From: Eubacterium sp.
GTDB taxonomy: Bacteria > Bacillota > Clostridia > Lachnospirales > Lachnospiraceae
Assembly: GCA_017459675.1 (NCBI GenBank)
Contig: JAFUCM010000136.1
Coordinates: forward strand, 1 to 41,854
Length of the DNA stretch: 41,854 bases
Direction: 5' to 3'
The position numbers and the translations under genes are program-made. The notes beneath the pieces are model-generated. The model was not told the DNA's origin, searched no databases, and saw nothing but the letters and a program-made list of their open reading frames with translations. Below are positions 1 through 8,878 of the stretch, one piece after another; within the stretch, counting starts at the first letter, position 1, and each line of letters starts with the position of its first letter.

Positions 1-105
1 AATAACAGAGTGGCCATATGCCGGGAACTGTTAAATCAGGGCTCCTTTCAGATGCTGGCAGGTCATACAAATGTAACCGACAAGAAAAGTTTGTTAAGTG
101 CTTAA
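1..105 (+). CDS. 3' end of an unidentified ORF (partial)
   Basis: Frame 1 is open from the window edge to a TAA at 103-105 and encodes 34 residues ending in ...GHTNVTDKKSLLSA. The GHTNV stretch faintly resembles the C-terminal box of tyrosine recombinases, but no tyrosine follows at the expected distance, so the family is not established. It runs in the same direction as the cobalamin genes. It could be the end of a mobile-element protein or simply an open frame. Confidence 0.3.
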   Translation, partial: NNRVAICRELLNQGSFQMLAGHTNVTDKKSLLSA

Positions 106-136
106 ATCAACTCTTGACAACGGTCACTTCATAACA

Positions 137-169
137 GTCAATGGGGACGTTTCACTCTGACTCATTGAC
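137..169. repeat. REP-like imperfect palindrome with GGGGACG core
   Basis: A perfect 7-base inverted repeat (GTCAATG at 137-143, CATTGAC at 163-169) flanks a 19-base loop that begins GGGACG. From memory, similar GGGGACG...TTTGACTCATT sequences occur near IS200/REP-type Y1 transposases in Clostridia. That link is recall, not something shown here. No second copy was seen in this window. Confidence 0.35.
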
Positions 170-235
170 ACATTGCCGCACCGCACCGCCTGCGGAAGTT
201 GATAAACTCAGATGAAAGTAAGGAAGAAAACCAAC

Positions 236-1615
236 ATGTCACAGGCACGTTTCATGATTGCCGCGCCGTCGAGCGGAAGCGGCAAGACACTGATTACATG
301 CGGATTGATGCATCTTCTGAAACGCAGAGGCCTGCGGGTTCAGTCCTTTAAATGCGGGCCGGATTTTATCGATCCGATGTTCCATGCGTATATTACAGGA
401 CGTCCGGCAGGCAATCTGGATGCGTTCATGGCGGAGCCGGATGTCATCCGCAGGATGCTGCAGGATGGCATGCGGGATGCTGATATTACTTTGACAGAAG
501 GCGTCATGGGGTTCTTTGACGGAATCGGATTCGGCGATACGAAGGCCAGCAGTGCAGATGCTGCGCTCCAGACAGGTACACCTGTGATTCTGGTGATGAA
601 CGGCCGCGGCGTCAGCACCAGCATTCTCCCGCTGATCCAGGGAATGCTTTCTTTTCCGGGCGGAGAAATGATAAAAGGGATTATTCTGAACCGGATTTCC
701 AAAGGTGTATTCCCCCCTATGAAGCAGATGATTGAATCGGCACTTCCTGTCAAAGTAATCGGTTATCTGCCGGAGCTTCCGGATGTGCGGCTGGACAGCC
801 GGCATCTGGGACTGATGATGCCTTCTGAAATCGAAGACCTCGAAATGCAGCTGAACCGTCTGGCAGACTGTCTGGAGGATACTGTTACGCTGGAGGGACT
901 GCTGACGATTGCAAAGGAAGCGGAAGTACTGTATGAGGACGAAACGGCCGCGTTTACGACAGCAGCAGACTGTCCGGAAGGATTCCGTGTGAGAATCGGC
1001 GTCGCAAAAGACGAGGCATTTTGTTTCTTTTATCAGGAAAATCTGCGGATGCTCGAACGTGCCGGCGCGGAGCCTGTTTATTTTTCACCGCTGCATGACG
1101 AGCATCTTCCGGAGGATCTGGATGCACTGCTGCTGGTCGGCGGCTATCCGGAACTGAAGGCGCAGGAACTGTCCGCAAACAAAAGCATGCGAACGGAGAT
1201 AGCAGACGCATGCAAAGGGGGCATGCCGGTGCTCGCAGAATGCGGCGGTTTTCTGTATCTGCACAGGACACTGGAGGATCTGGAAGGAAAAGCGTGGCCC
1301 ATGTGCGGCGTGATTCATGCCGCGGCATACAACAATCACCGCCTCACGCGGTTTGGTTATATCACCCTGCAGGGCGGGATGTTTTTCGGGCAGGACATCG
1401 GACATGTCAGAGCCCATGAATTTCATCACTATGATTCGGAGGATCCGGGAAATGCATTTCTTGCAATGAAACCGGCCGGAAAACGCCGGTGGAACTGCAT
1501 TCACAGCTCTGAGACGATGTATGCCGGATTTCCGCATCTGTATTATCCGGCCAATCCGGAAATTGTGACTGCGTATATTGCAGCAGCGCAGAGGTATCAC
1601 AGGAGGATGTCCTAA
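236..1615 (+). CDS. cbiA: Cobyrinic acid a,c-diamide synthase (CbiA/CobB)
   Basis: Glutamine- and ATP-dependent amidation of the a and c side chains of cobyrinate in cobalamin synthesis (cytoplasm). The 459-residue protein has an N-terminal P-loop of the dethiobiotin-synthetase type (APSSGSGKT) and a C-terminal class I glutamine amidotransferase domain whose nucleophile is the Cys in AECGGFLYL (about residue 336). An upstream ATG at 212 is in frame, but AAGGAAG lies nine bases before the ATG at 236 and the protein then starts like its family, so 236 is preferred. It is the first of five same-strand cobalamin genes, and its stop abuts the next start. I saw no cobalamin riboswitch or convincing promoter upstream. 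Confidence 0.93.
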   Translation: MSQARFMIAAPSSGSGKTLITCGLMHLLKRRGLRVQSFKCGPDFIDPMFHAYITGRPAGNLDAFMAEPDVIRRMLQDGMRDADITLTEGVMGFFDGIGFGDTKASSADAALQTGTPVILVMNGRGVSTSILPLIQGMLSFPGGEMIKGIILNRISKGVFPPMKQMIESALPVKVIGYLPELPDVRLDSRHLGLMMPSEIEDLEMQLNRLADCLEDTVTLEGLLTIAKEAEVLYEDETAAFTTAADCPEGFRVRIGVAKDEAFCFFYQENLRMLERAGAEPVYFSPLHDEHLPEDLDALLLVGGYPELKAQELSANKSMRTEIADACKGGMPVLAECGGFLYLHRTLEDLEGKAWPMCGVIHAAAYNNHRLTRFGYITLQGGMFFGQDIGHVRAHEFHHYDSEDPGNAFLAMKPAGKRRWNCIHSSETMYAGFPHLYYPANPEIVTAYIAAAQRYHRRMS

Positions 1616-2599
1616 GTGAAAGCACTATTCATTATTCCGGCAGTTGCCGCCGCATTTTGTCTGGATCTTCTGTTTGGAGACCCGCGCCGGCTCTATCACC
1701 CGATCCGCCTGATCGGCAATCTGATCAGTCTGCTGGAACGAATCTTAAGGAAAATTTTTCCGAAGACCAAAAAAGGAGAGCGGATCGCAGGCGCGGTTCT
1801 TGCTGTCCTTGTCATTGGATTGTCGGGAGGCATTCCGTTTGCCGCTCTGTTTTTCTGCTTCCGGATCCATATCCTTCTGGGATTTGCGCTGGAAGTTTTC
1901 TGGTGCTGGCAGCTGCTGGCCTGCAGATCGCTGCAGGTGGAAAGCATGCGGGTTTACCATGATCTGAAGCGGGAAGAGATCGAGGACGCACGGGAATCTC
2001 TGGGACGGATTGTCGGGCGTGACACGGACTTTCTGGACGAACAGGCCATTATCCGTGCTGCAGTCGAGACGGTTGCGGAAAATGCATCGGACGGTGTGGT
2101 CGCACCAATGCTCTATATGATGATCGGCGGCGCAGCATGCGGGTTTGTCTACAAATCCATCAATACGATGGATTCCATGATCGGATACAAAAATGACCGC
2201 TATCAGTGGTTTGGAACATTCGCTGCACGGCTGGATGATCTGGTAAATCTGATCCCGGCCCGTCTGACCGCATTGTTGATGATCCTGACAGCATACGGGA
2301 AGGATTACAGCAGATCCCGTGCATGGCGGATCTTCCGGCGCGACAGAAGGAAGCATCCAAGTCCCAATTCGGCACAGCCGGAATCGGCGATGGCGGGCGC
2401 GCTCGGGATTATGCTGGGCGGTGATTCAAGTTACTTTGGTTCCGTACATCACAAGGCGACACTGGGGGATCCGGAACGTCCTGCCGAGGCGGCTGATATT
2501 CTCCGGGCAAACCGGCTGATGCAGCGGGCATCTGTCGCTGCACTGATTCTGTTTGCATTGCTGCGGATTCTGATTGTACTGGTGATTATGCGCGGATGA
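1616..2599 (+). CDS. cbiB: Adenosylcobinamide-phosphate synthase CbiB
   Basis: CbiB (CobD in aerobic nomenclature) is a membrane enzyme that joins aminopropanol (phosphate) to adenosylcobyric acid. The product is 327 residues with several hydrophobic segments. Family landmarks visible are the N-terminal DLLFGDPRRLYHPIRLIG, the ENASDGVVAPMLY segment, the NTMDSMIGYKN segment and the C-terminal LGGDSSYFG. Translation starts at a GTG immediately after the cbiA TAA, with AGGAGG at 1601-1606, so the two are probably translationally coupled. A 53-base gap separates it from the aminotransferase gene. Confidence 0.94.
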   Translation: MKALFIIPAVAAAFCLDLLFGDPRRLYHPIRLIGNLISLLERILRKIFPKTKKGERIAGAVLAVLVIGLSGGIPFAALFFCFRIHILLGFALEVFWCWQLLACRSLQVESMRVYHDLKREEIEDARESLGRIVGRDTDFLDEQAIIRAAVETVAENASDGVVAPMLYMMIGGAACGFVYKSINTMDSMIGYKNDRYQWFGTFAARLDDLVNLIPARLTALLMILTAYGKDYSRSRAWRIFRRDRRKHPSPNSAQPESAMAGALGIMLGGDSSYFGSVHHKATLGDPERPAEAADILRANRLMQRASVAALILFALLRILIVLVIMRG

Positions 2600-2652
2600 A
2601 GCCTGTGTAAAACAATGAACGAAAAACGATAAAACAACAGGAATATTTTTAA

Positions 2653-3705
2653 ATGACGAATGACAATAACTATCTTCATGGCGGAGATGTCTATCACAAC
2701 ACCATCCGCCTTGATTTTTCTGTAAATCTGAATCCTGCCGGCACCCCTGATTCTGTCATACAGGCTGCAAGAGACAGCATCGGACTGATCCGGAATTATC
2801 CGGACCCGGAACAGCGTGCGCTGCGGGCGGCACTTTCTGAAACACTGAAGATACCGGCTGAACAGTTTCTGTTCGGAAACGGTGCGGCAGAGCTGATTGA
2901 CGCATTTTTAGCGGCCGCGGCCCCGGAACGTATTATCCTGCCGGAACCGTCTTTTTCGGAATACCGCAGAATTCCGGAGACACAGAACACGGAAATTCTG
3001 ACGCTTCCGCTCAGAGAAGAAGCCGATTTTATGCTGCAGGAAACGATTCCGGATCTGTCTGGCGGAAAGGATGCCGACGTGCTGATTCTCTGCACACCGA
3101 ACAACCCGAACGGCGGGATGATCCGGCCGGAACGCCTGCGGGATATTCTGAAAGCGTGCAGGGAGGCGGGAATCCGCGTGATGCTGGATGAATGCTTTAT
3201 CATGCTCTCGGATCATCCGGAGTATGCAGCAGATGCTGCGCTGCTGCAGGAATATCCGAATCTTTTTGTCCTGCGGACCTTCACAAAATCCTTTGCCATG
3301 CCGGGACTGCGTCTGGGATACGGCATGACAGCAGATGTGAATCTGCGTGAGAAAATGCGTATGCTTCTGCAGCCGTGGAACATCTCCATTCCTGCAACGG
3401 CCGCAGGCATTGCCGCAATGCAGGAGACGGAACATGTGAGGGCTGCGCGGGAACTGATCCGGACAGAGCGGGCATTTCTGGCAGAAGGACTTCGCGGCAT
3501 CGGTTATAAGGTCTATGAAAGTGCGAGCAATTATCTGCTCTTCAGAGGCCCGGAAACACTCGGCGAGAAACTCCTGGCGCATGGAATTCTGATCCGGGAC
3601 TGTTCCAATTACAGGGGACTTTCCCGCGGCTATTTCAGGATTGCCGTGCGGCAGCATGCGGATAACAGAGAATTGCTTGATACCCTTCGGCTGTTGGAGA
3701 ACTAA
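2653..3705 (+). CDS. cobD: PLP-dependent threonine-phosphate decarboxylase (CobD-like)
   Basis: Fold-type I PLP enzyme related to histidinol-phosphate aminotransferase, 350 residues. It opens with HGGDVYHNTIRLDFSVNLNP, typical of the CobD branch. The PLP lysine lies in RTFTKSFAMPGLRLGYG (about residue 212), and the cofactor-binding CTPNNPNGG and LDECF motifs are present. In cobalamin synthesis it would make (R)-1-amino-2-propanol O-2-phosphate from threonine phosphate, the substrate of the CbiB step. Position between cbiB and cobQ supports CobD over HisC, but the two families cannot be fully separated by eye. Confidence 0.85.
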   Translation: MTNDNNYLHGGDVYHNTIRLDFSVNLNPAGTPDSVIQAARDSIGLIRNYPDPEQRALRAALSETLKIPAEQFLFGNGAAELIDAFLAAAAPERIILPEPSFSEYRRIPETQNTEILTLPLREEADFMLQETIPDLSGGKDADVLILCTPNNPNGGMIRPERLRDILKACREAGIRVMLDECFIMLSDHPEYAADAALLQEYPNLFVLRTFTKSFAMPGLRLGYGMTADVNLREKMRMLLQPWNISIPATAAGIAAMQETEHVRAARELIRTERAFLAEGLRGIGYKVYESASNYLLFRGPETLGEKLLAHGILIRDCSNYRGLSRGYFRIAVRQHADNRELLDTLRLLEN

Positions 3706-3708
3706 ATT

Positions 3709-5193
3709 ATGGCAAAAGCAATCATGATACAGGGAACGATGTCAAATGTCGGGAAAAGTCTGGTGGCAGCCGGACTCTGCCGCATTTTTCATCAGGACGG
3801 TTATAAATGTGCCCCGTTCAAGGCGCAGAACATGGCACTGAATTCTTATGTGACAGATGAAGGCCTGGAGATGGGACGCGCGCAGGTGATGCAGGCGGAG
3901 GCTGCCGGCATCCGTCCGCGCGCAGAGATGAATCCGATCCTCCTGAAGCCGACAAATGATACCGGATCGCAGGTCATTGTCAACGGGAGGAGCATCGGAA
4001 ATTACAGCGCCAGAGATTATTTTTCATACAAAAAAGAACTGATTCCGAATGTGATGGCAGCCTATAAGACGCTGGCAGAGGAATTCGATATTATTGTGAT
4101 TGAAGGCGCCGGAAGTCCTGCGGAAATCAACCTGAAGGACGCCGACCATTTTGTCAACATGGATATGGCAAAGCTGGCAGGTGCGCCGGTTCTTCTGGTC
4201 GGAGACATTGACCGCGGCGGCGTATTTGCGCAGCTTTACGGAACCACTGCGCTGCTGACAGAAGCGGAGCAGAAACGGATCCGCGGCTATATTATCAACA
4301 AATTTCGCGGAGATGTGTCACTTCTTTCGCCGGGACCGGAGATGCTGGAGGAAAAAACCGGCATTCCGGTTGTCGGGACCGTTCCGATGATGCCGCTCAA
4401 AATCGATGATGAGGACAGCCTGACAGACCGTTTCGGCAACCGCAGCACCACGGGGCTTGTAGATCTTGCGGTGATCCGGCTGCCGCGCATATCAAATTTC
4501 TCGGACTTCAGCGTATTTGACATGCTGCCGGATACATCCGTCCGTTATATCAGACATCCTTCAGAGCTCGGGACCCCGGATCTGATCATCCTGCCCGGCA
4601 GCAAGGACACAATCGGAGATCTGACGTGGCTGCGTGAATCCGGACTGGCGGATCTGATTCTGCAGAAGGCGGCAGAGGGTACGCCGGTTTTCGGGATCTG
4701 CGGCGGGTTCCAGATGCTGGGACGGACAATCTCTGATCCGCTCGGGGCAGAGCGGCAGGGGACGACAGAAGGTCTCGGACTGCTTCCGCATGATACCGTC
4801 TATGAACCCGAAAAGCATCAGACGAAGATCACCGGAACCCTGCCGGAATTTTCCGGGATCCTGCAGGACCTGTCCGGCAGAGAATTCTCCGGTTACGAGA
4901 TCCATATGGGTGTCAGTTCTGTAACAGAAAATGGCAGAAAAGAAGCACTTGCGGTACCATTCCTCCAGAATCGGCATATATACGGGACCTATGTACACGG
5001 GATTTTTGATGCGGCCGGAATCGCGGCGGCTGTTGTGCGCGCACTGGCCGCAGCCAAAGGACGCGTGATCACAGATCTTCCGGATGGAGATTATGCGGCA
5101 TTTAAAGAAACACAGTATGATCTGCTTGCGGACACACTCCGCAGTTCACTTGACATGAAACAGATTTATCAGATTTTGGAAGAGGGGATTTAG
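3709..5193 (+). CDS. cobQ: Cobyric acid synthase CobQ/CbiP
   Basis: Carries out four glutamine-dependent amidations (b, d, e, g) of adenosylcobyrinic acid a,c-diamide to cobyric acid. The 494-residue protein has the N-terminal [13 protein letters not shown]-loop and the segments [13 protein letters not shown] and [14 protein letters not shown] (here [14 protein letters not shown]). The C-terminal GATase domain has Cys in [11 protein letters not shown] (about residue 331) and His in GTYVHGIFD (about residue 429). It starts three bases after the cobD stop and ends three bases before cbiC. Length and motifs look complete. Confidence 0.96.
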   Translation: MAKAIMIQGTMSNVGKSLVAAGLCRIFHQDGYKCAPFKAQNMALNSYVTDEGLEMGRAQVMQAEAAGIRPRAEMNPILLKPTNDTGSQVIVNGRSIGNYSARDYFSYKKELIPNVMAAYKTLAEEFDIIVIEGAGSPAEINLKDADHFVNMDMAKLAGAPVLLVGDIDRGGVFAQLYGTTALLTEAEQKRIRGYIINKFRGDVSLLSPGPEMLEEKTGIPVVGTVPMMPLKIDDEDSLTDRFGNRSTTGLVDLAVIRLPRISNFSDFSVFDMLPDTSVRYIRHPSELGTPDLIILPGSKDTIGDLTWLRESGLADLILQKAAEGTPVFGICGGFQMLGRTISDPLGAERQGTTEGLGLLPHDTVYEPEKHQTKITGTLPEFSGILQDLSGREFSGYEIHMGVSSVTENGRKEALAVPFLQNRHIYGTYVHGIFDAAGIAAAVVRALAAAKGRVITDLPDGDYAAFKETQYDLLADTLRSSLDMKQIYQILEEGI

Positions 5194-5196
5194 GAC

Positions 5197-5811
5197 ATGC
5201 GTCATCAGCCTGGAGCAATTGAGCGGGAAAGTTTTTCCATAATCAGAAGAGAACTGGAGGAGCGGAACCTTCATCTGGATCCGAAAACCGAAGATATCGT
5301 GATGCGGTGCATTCACACCAGCGCAGATTTTGACTATGCAGAGATGCTTGCTGTCAGCGCAGGTGCGGACGATGCCGCCATCAAGGCACTGCAGAATGGT
5401 GCCCATATCGTGACAGATACCACAATGGCAATGTCCGGCATCAACAAGCGGATGCTCGCGCAGTTCGGCGGAGAAGTACACTGCTTTATTTCAGATGAGG
5501 ACGTCATCCGTGAGGCAAAAGAGCGCGGGACGACCCGCGCAGTTGTCTCGATGGAGCATGCGGCAAAGCTGGAGCAGCAGCTGATCTTCGCCATCGGCAA
5601 CGCACCGACAGCGCTGATGCGCCTGTGCGAACTGATCGATGCCGGCGAAGTCCGGCCGGCTCTTGTCATCGGCGTACCGGTCGGATTTGTCAACGTCGTG
5701 AAATCAAAGGAAATGCTGATGGAGCGGGATGTGCCGTATATTGTCTCCCGCGGCAACAAGGGCGGCAGCAATATCGCGGCGTGCATCTGTAACGCACTTT
5801 TGTATCGATAA
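5197..5811 (+). CDS. cbiC: Precorrin-8X / cobalt-precorrin-8 methylmutase CbiC
   Basis: Moves a methyl group from C-11 to C-12 to form (cobalt-)hydrogenobyrinate in corrin ring synthesis. The 204-residue product shows the N-terminal RCIHTSADFDYAE with the catalytic His (about residue 40), the segment VTDTTMAMSGINK and the C-terminal VIGVPVGFVNVVKSKE. It closes the cobalamin run, starting three bases after the cobQ TAG. The earlier ring-building genes are not in this window and must lie elsewhere if the pathway is complete. The next gene is convergent. Confidence 0.95.
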   Translation: MRHQPGAIERESFSIIRRELEERNLHLDPKTEDIVMRCIHTSADFDYAEMLAVSAGADDAAIKALQNGAHIVTDTTMAMSGINKRMLAQFGGEVHCFISDEDVIREAKERGTTRAVVSMEHAAKLEQQLIFAIGNAPTALMRLCELIDAGEVRPALVIGVPVGFVNVVKSKEMLMERDVPYIVSRGNKGGSNIAACICNALLYR

Positions 5812-5845
5812 ATATATCGCCCGCGGTGAAGTTATCGAAAGTGCG

Positions 5846-6124
5846 TTACTCATCGAAACCGGGCATGAGCCGCATATTAACCAGGATCATCCGGACTTCT
5901 TCGCCGTCTGCAAGCTGCATGTCTTCGTGGTCTGTGACGGAAGGAAGTTCGGGTTCGTCTTCCTGCAGTTCGAGCTCGATCCAGTCGTATGCCGCTTCTG
6001 TCGCGGCGCCGAGGCAGTCGTCCATGGTATCTCCGTAGGCCTCACACATGGTCAGGTCCGGAAATACTGCGTGATATCTGCCGTCATTTTCCTGTTTTAC
6101 GATTACGGGATAATAGAATTTCAT
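5846..6124 (-). CDS. HicB-family antitoxin-like protein (orphan)
   Basis: A 92-residue protein opening with MKFYYPVIVKQENDGRYHAV, then FPDLTMCEAYGDTMDDC and EAAYDWIELELQEDEPELP. This is the partial RNase H fold of HicB antitoxins. AGGAGG lies nine bases upstream of the ATG. No HicA toxin (about 60 residues, usually with a GSHHKF-type motif) was found in the flanking 34 and 146 bases. Stand-alone HicB-like proteins of this size occur widely in Firmicutes. The C-terminal half is acidic and no DNA-binding domain is evident. Role unknown. Confidence 0.8.
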   Translation of the reverse strand: MKFYYPVIVKQENDGRYHAVFPDLTMCEAYGDTMDDCLGAATEAAYDWIELELQEDEPELPSVTDHEDMQLADGEEVRMILVNMRLMPGFDE

Positions 6125-6270
6125 AACTGCCTCCTGAAGAAATTTTATGAAAACAGTCCGATAACGAATCTGTTTTGTTATAGATAATAAGCACGTATCT
6201 ACTGATTGTACTTGATACGGAATTGAAAATCAACTTTGCAGATGGTTTTTGTCGTGCTATGATGAGATCT

Positions 6271-8160
6271 ATGAATAAGAATGAGAAAAAAGAGGAGCGT
6301 ATCCTTGCGCTTCCGGAAGAAATTCTGCTGCGGGTTACGAAACCCGAGCGCTATATCGGTAATGAGATCAATGCAGTGATGAAACAGGCGGATCAGGTAA
6401 AGATCCGCTTTGCATTTGCATTTCCGGATGTCTATGAGATCGGCATGTCGCATCTGGGCATCCAGATTCTGTATGACATGTTCAACCGGCGGGATGACAT
6501 CTGGTGTGAGCGTGTTTATTCGCCGTGGCCGGATCTGGATCAGATCATGCGGGAGGAGCAGATTCCGCTCTTTGCGCTGGAATCTCAGGATCCGGTGAGA
6601 CAATTTGATTTTCTCGGGATCACTCTGCAGTATGAGATGTGCTATACCAACATCCTCCAGATTCTGGATCTTTCGGGGATTCCGCTGGATGCTGCGAAGC
6701 GGACAGAGGAAGACCCGATTGTGATCGGCGGCGGCCCCTGTACCTATAATCCGGAGCCGATTGCGCCGTTTTTTGATCTGTTTTATATCGGTGAGGGAGA
6801 GGTCGTATACGACAGTCTCTTTGACCTGTACCTTGCCTGCCGGGATGCAGGAGAAGACCGGCAGACATTTCTGCGCCGTGCCGCATCCCTCCCGGGCATT
6901 TACGTGCCGTCTCTATATGAGGCCTCTTACAATGAAGACGGGACACTTGCGGATTTCCGGCCGCTTTACGAGGATGTTCCGGCTGTGGTTGAGAAGCAGC
7001 TGGTGCGTGATTTTGACCAGGTTCCGTATCCGGAAAAACAGGTGGTGCCGTTTGTGCAGGCGACACAGGACCGCGTGGTTCTGGAGGTGCAGCGCGGCTG
7101 CATCCGCGGCTGCCGGTTCTGCCAGGCCGGGATGGTATACCGCCCGCTGAGAGAAAAACATCTGCCCACGCTGATGCGCGACGCAAAAGCGCTGCTTGCG
7201 AACACCGGATATGATGAGATTTCCTTAAGCTCGCTTTCAACCAGTGACTTTTCAGAGCTGAAGCCGCTGATTGATTTTCTGATGGAATTCTGTCCGGCGC
7301 GCGGCATCAATATTTCCCTGCCGTCCCTGCGGATTGACGCCTTCTCACTCGACGTGATGTCGAAAGTGCAGGATGTTAAGAAAAGCAGTCTGACATTTGC
7401 GCCGGAGGCGGGAACCCAGCGCATGCGCGATGTCATCAACAAAGGTCTGACAGAAGCGGATATTCTGAAGGGGGCCGGCGAGGCCTTTGCAGGCGGCTGG
7501 AACAAAGTGAAACTGTACTTCATGATGGGACTCCCGTTTGAGACGGAAGAAGATGTCCGCGGGATCGCGCAGCTCTGTCAGAAAATCGCGGAAGAATATT
7601 ATGAGATTCCCAAAGAATCCAGAAACGGGAAGATCCAGATTACGGCGAGCTGTTCGTATTTTGTCCCGAAACCGTTCACGCCGTTTCAGTGGGCGAAGAT
7701 GGATACCGTCGAATCCTATCTGGAAAAGGCCGCTGCCGCGAAGCAGGAAGTGCGCGCACAGACGAATCAGCGCAGCATCCGTTTCACGTACCATGCCAGC
7801 GGTGTCTCAAAGCTGGAGGGCGTATTTGCCCGCGGCGACCGGCGCTGTGCAGAAGTGCTGCGATGTGCTTATCAGAACGGCGCCCTGTTTGATGCCTGGA
7901 CGGAGAATTTCCGCCAGGAAATCTGGGATGATGCATTTACCGCCTGCGGGATCGATCCGGCGTTTTATATTCACCGCGAACGTTCTGCAGACGAGCTTCT
8001 GCCATGGGATTTTATCGACATTGGCGTGACAAAAGAATTCCTGAAGCGGGAATGGGAAAATGCAAAGGCCGCGCGCGTTACGCCAAACTGCCGGCAGCAG
8101 TGCAGCGGCTGCGGCGCCAGAAAGTACGGAGGAGGTGTCTGTTTTGAAGCTCAGAATTAA
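6271..8160 (+). CDS. B12-binding-type radical SAM protein (TIGR03960 family)
   Basis: About 629 residues. The N-terminal half resembles the cobalamin-binding fold (FAFPDVYEIGMSHLGIQILY). The radical SAM core carries RGCIRGCRFCQAG, a Cx3CxxC cluster motif at about residues 277-284. A C-terminal cysteine-rich CSGCGARKYGGG follows. The substrate of this family is not known to me. The downstream partner gene overlaps by 17 bases, and the pair is commonly next to RNase G. The start is uncertain: the frame is open back to a TTG at 6223; I chose the ATG at 6271. An AGAGGAG at 6291-6297 has no in-frame standard start at the right distance, and family members begin near residue 11 of this model. Confidence 0.88.
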   Translation: MNKNEKKEERILALPEEILLRVTKPERYIGNEINAVMKQADQVKIRFAFAFPDVYEIGMSHLGIQILYDMFNRRDDIWCERVYSPWPDLDQIMREEQIPLFALESQDPVRQFDFLGITLQYEMCYTNILQILDLSGIPLDAAKRTEEDPIVIGGGPCTYNPEPIAPFFDLFYIGEGEVVYDSLFDLYLACRDAGEDRQTFLRRAASLPGIYVPSLYEASYNEDGTLADFRPLYEDVPAVVEKQLVRDFDQVPYPEKQVVPFVQATQDRVVLEVQRGCIRGCRFCQAGMVYRPLREKHLPTLMRDAKALLANTGYDEISLSSLSTSDFSELKPLIDFLMEFCPARGINISLPSLRIDAFSLDVMSKVQDVKKSSLTFAPEAGTQRMRDVINKGLTEADILKGAGEAFAGGWNKVKLYFMMGLPFETEEDVRGIAQLCQKIAEEYYEIPKESRNGKIQITASCSYFVPKPFTPFQWAKMDTVESYLEKAAAAKQEVRAQTNQRSIRFTYHASGVSKLEGVFARGDRRCAEVLRCAYQNGALFDAWTENFRQEIWDDAFTACGIDPAFYIHRERSADELLPWDFIDIGVTKEFLKREWENAKAARVTPNCRQQCSGCGARKYGGGVCFEAQN

Positions 8161-8878
8161 ATTTTCCAAGACAGGCACCATGAAATACATCGGTCATCTG
8201 GATGTCATGCGGTATTTTCAGAAAGCGCTGCGCCGTGCACAGTTTGATACGACCCTTTCGGGCGGATTCAGTCCGCACATGATCATGTCCTTCGCAGCGC
8301 CGCTCGGCGTCGGTATTACCAGCGAGGGTGAATATTTTGATCTGGAAGTTGCAAGTGCGGCTTCTTCTGAGGAAATGAAGCAGCGGCTGAATGCCGTTAT
8401 GGCAGACGGGATTACGGTTCTTTCGGTTCTGCAGATTCCGGATGATAAGAAATACGGCGGCATGCGTCTGCTTGCGGCCGCGGATTATCTGGTATCACTG
8501 AAGCAGCTGACTGACAGCGGAAATGATACAGAACTGGCTGAGGCAGCCGCAGAGGCGCAGAAGCTGATTCCGGCATTTCTTGAACAGAAGGAGATTCTGC
8601 TTGAGAAAAAGACCAAAAAGGGCAGCAAAGTGATGGATATCCGTCCGCTGATCTACCGGCTGGAACCGCGCGGCGATGCGTTTTATCTGTTTGTATCGCA
8701 GGGAAGTGTCAACAATTTGCGCCCGGAATATGTGATCGAGAAGCTGTTTGCATTTGCCGGCAGAGAGATTCCGGCGCAAAATCTGAAGATCCACAGACTT
8801 GATCTGTTCGCGGAGGCAGAAGGATCCGGGCAGAATCGTTTCCGGTCACTGGAATCATACGGAGAAGCCTGTCCATGA
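8144..8878 (+). CDS. TIGR03936/DUF2344 radical SAM-linked protein
   Basis: A 244-residue protein beginning MKLRIKFSKTGTMKYIGHLD, the hallmark of this family. RALRRA...FSGGFSPH-type residues follow in the segment LSGGFSPHMIMSFA. It is nearly always encoded beside or fused to the TIGR03960 radical SAM protein, so a joint role (possibly in RNA or ribosome metabolism, given rng and rplU downstream) is an inference. The start is a TTG at 8144 because AGGAGG ends eight bases before it; the open frame extends 28 codons further upstream into the radical SAM gene. It overlaps rng by four bases (ATGA). Confidence 0.88.
   Translation: MKLRIKFSKTGTMKYIGHLDVMRYFQKALRRAQFDTTLSGGFSPHMIMSFAAPLGVGITSEGEYFDLEVASAASSEEMKQRLNAVMADGITVLSVLQIPDDKKYGGMRLLAAADYLVSLKQLTDSGNDTELAEAAAEAQKLIPAFLEQKEILLEKKTKKGSKVMDIRPLIYRLEPRGDAFYLFVSQGSVNNLRPEYVIEKLFAFAGREIPAQNLKIHRLDLFAEAEGSGQNRFRSLESYGEACP

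Noticed and set aside
114-170. Two TTGACA hexamers (114-119 and 165-170) upstream of cbiA
   Set aside because: Neither has a -10-like hexamer at 16-18 bases, so no promoter is called.
5729-6187. 152-codon plus-strand open frame spanning the cbiC end and hicB
   Set aside because: Overlaps two well-supported genes, and its translation shows no family features.
6236-6263. TTGCAG with TATGAT 16 bases later as a promoter for the radical SAM gene
   Set aside because: It would start transcription almost at the chosen ATG, leaving no leader; too uncertain while the start codon is unresolved.
5812-6270. Possible HicA toxin partner
   Set aside because: No frame of suitable length or with toxin residues on either side of the HicB-like gene.
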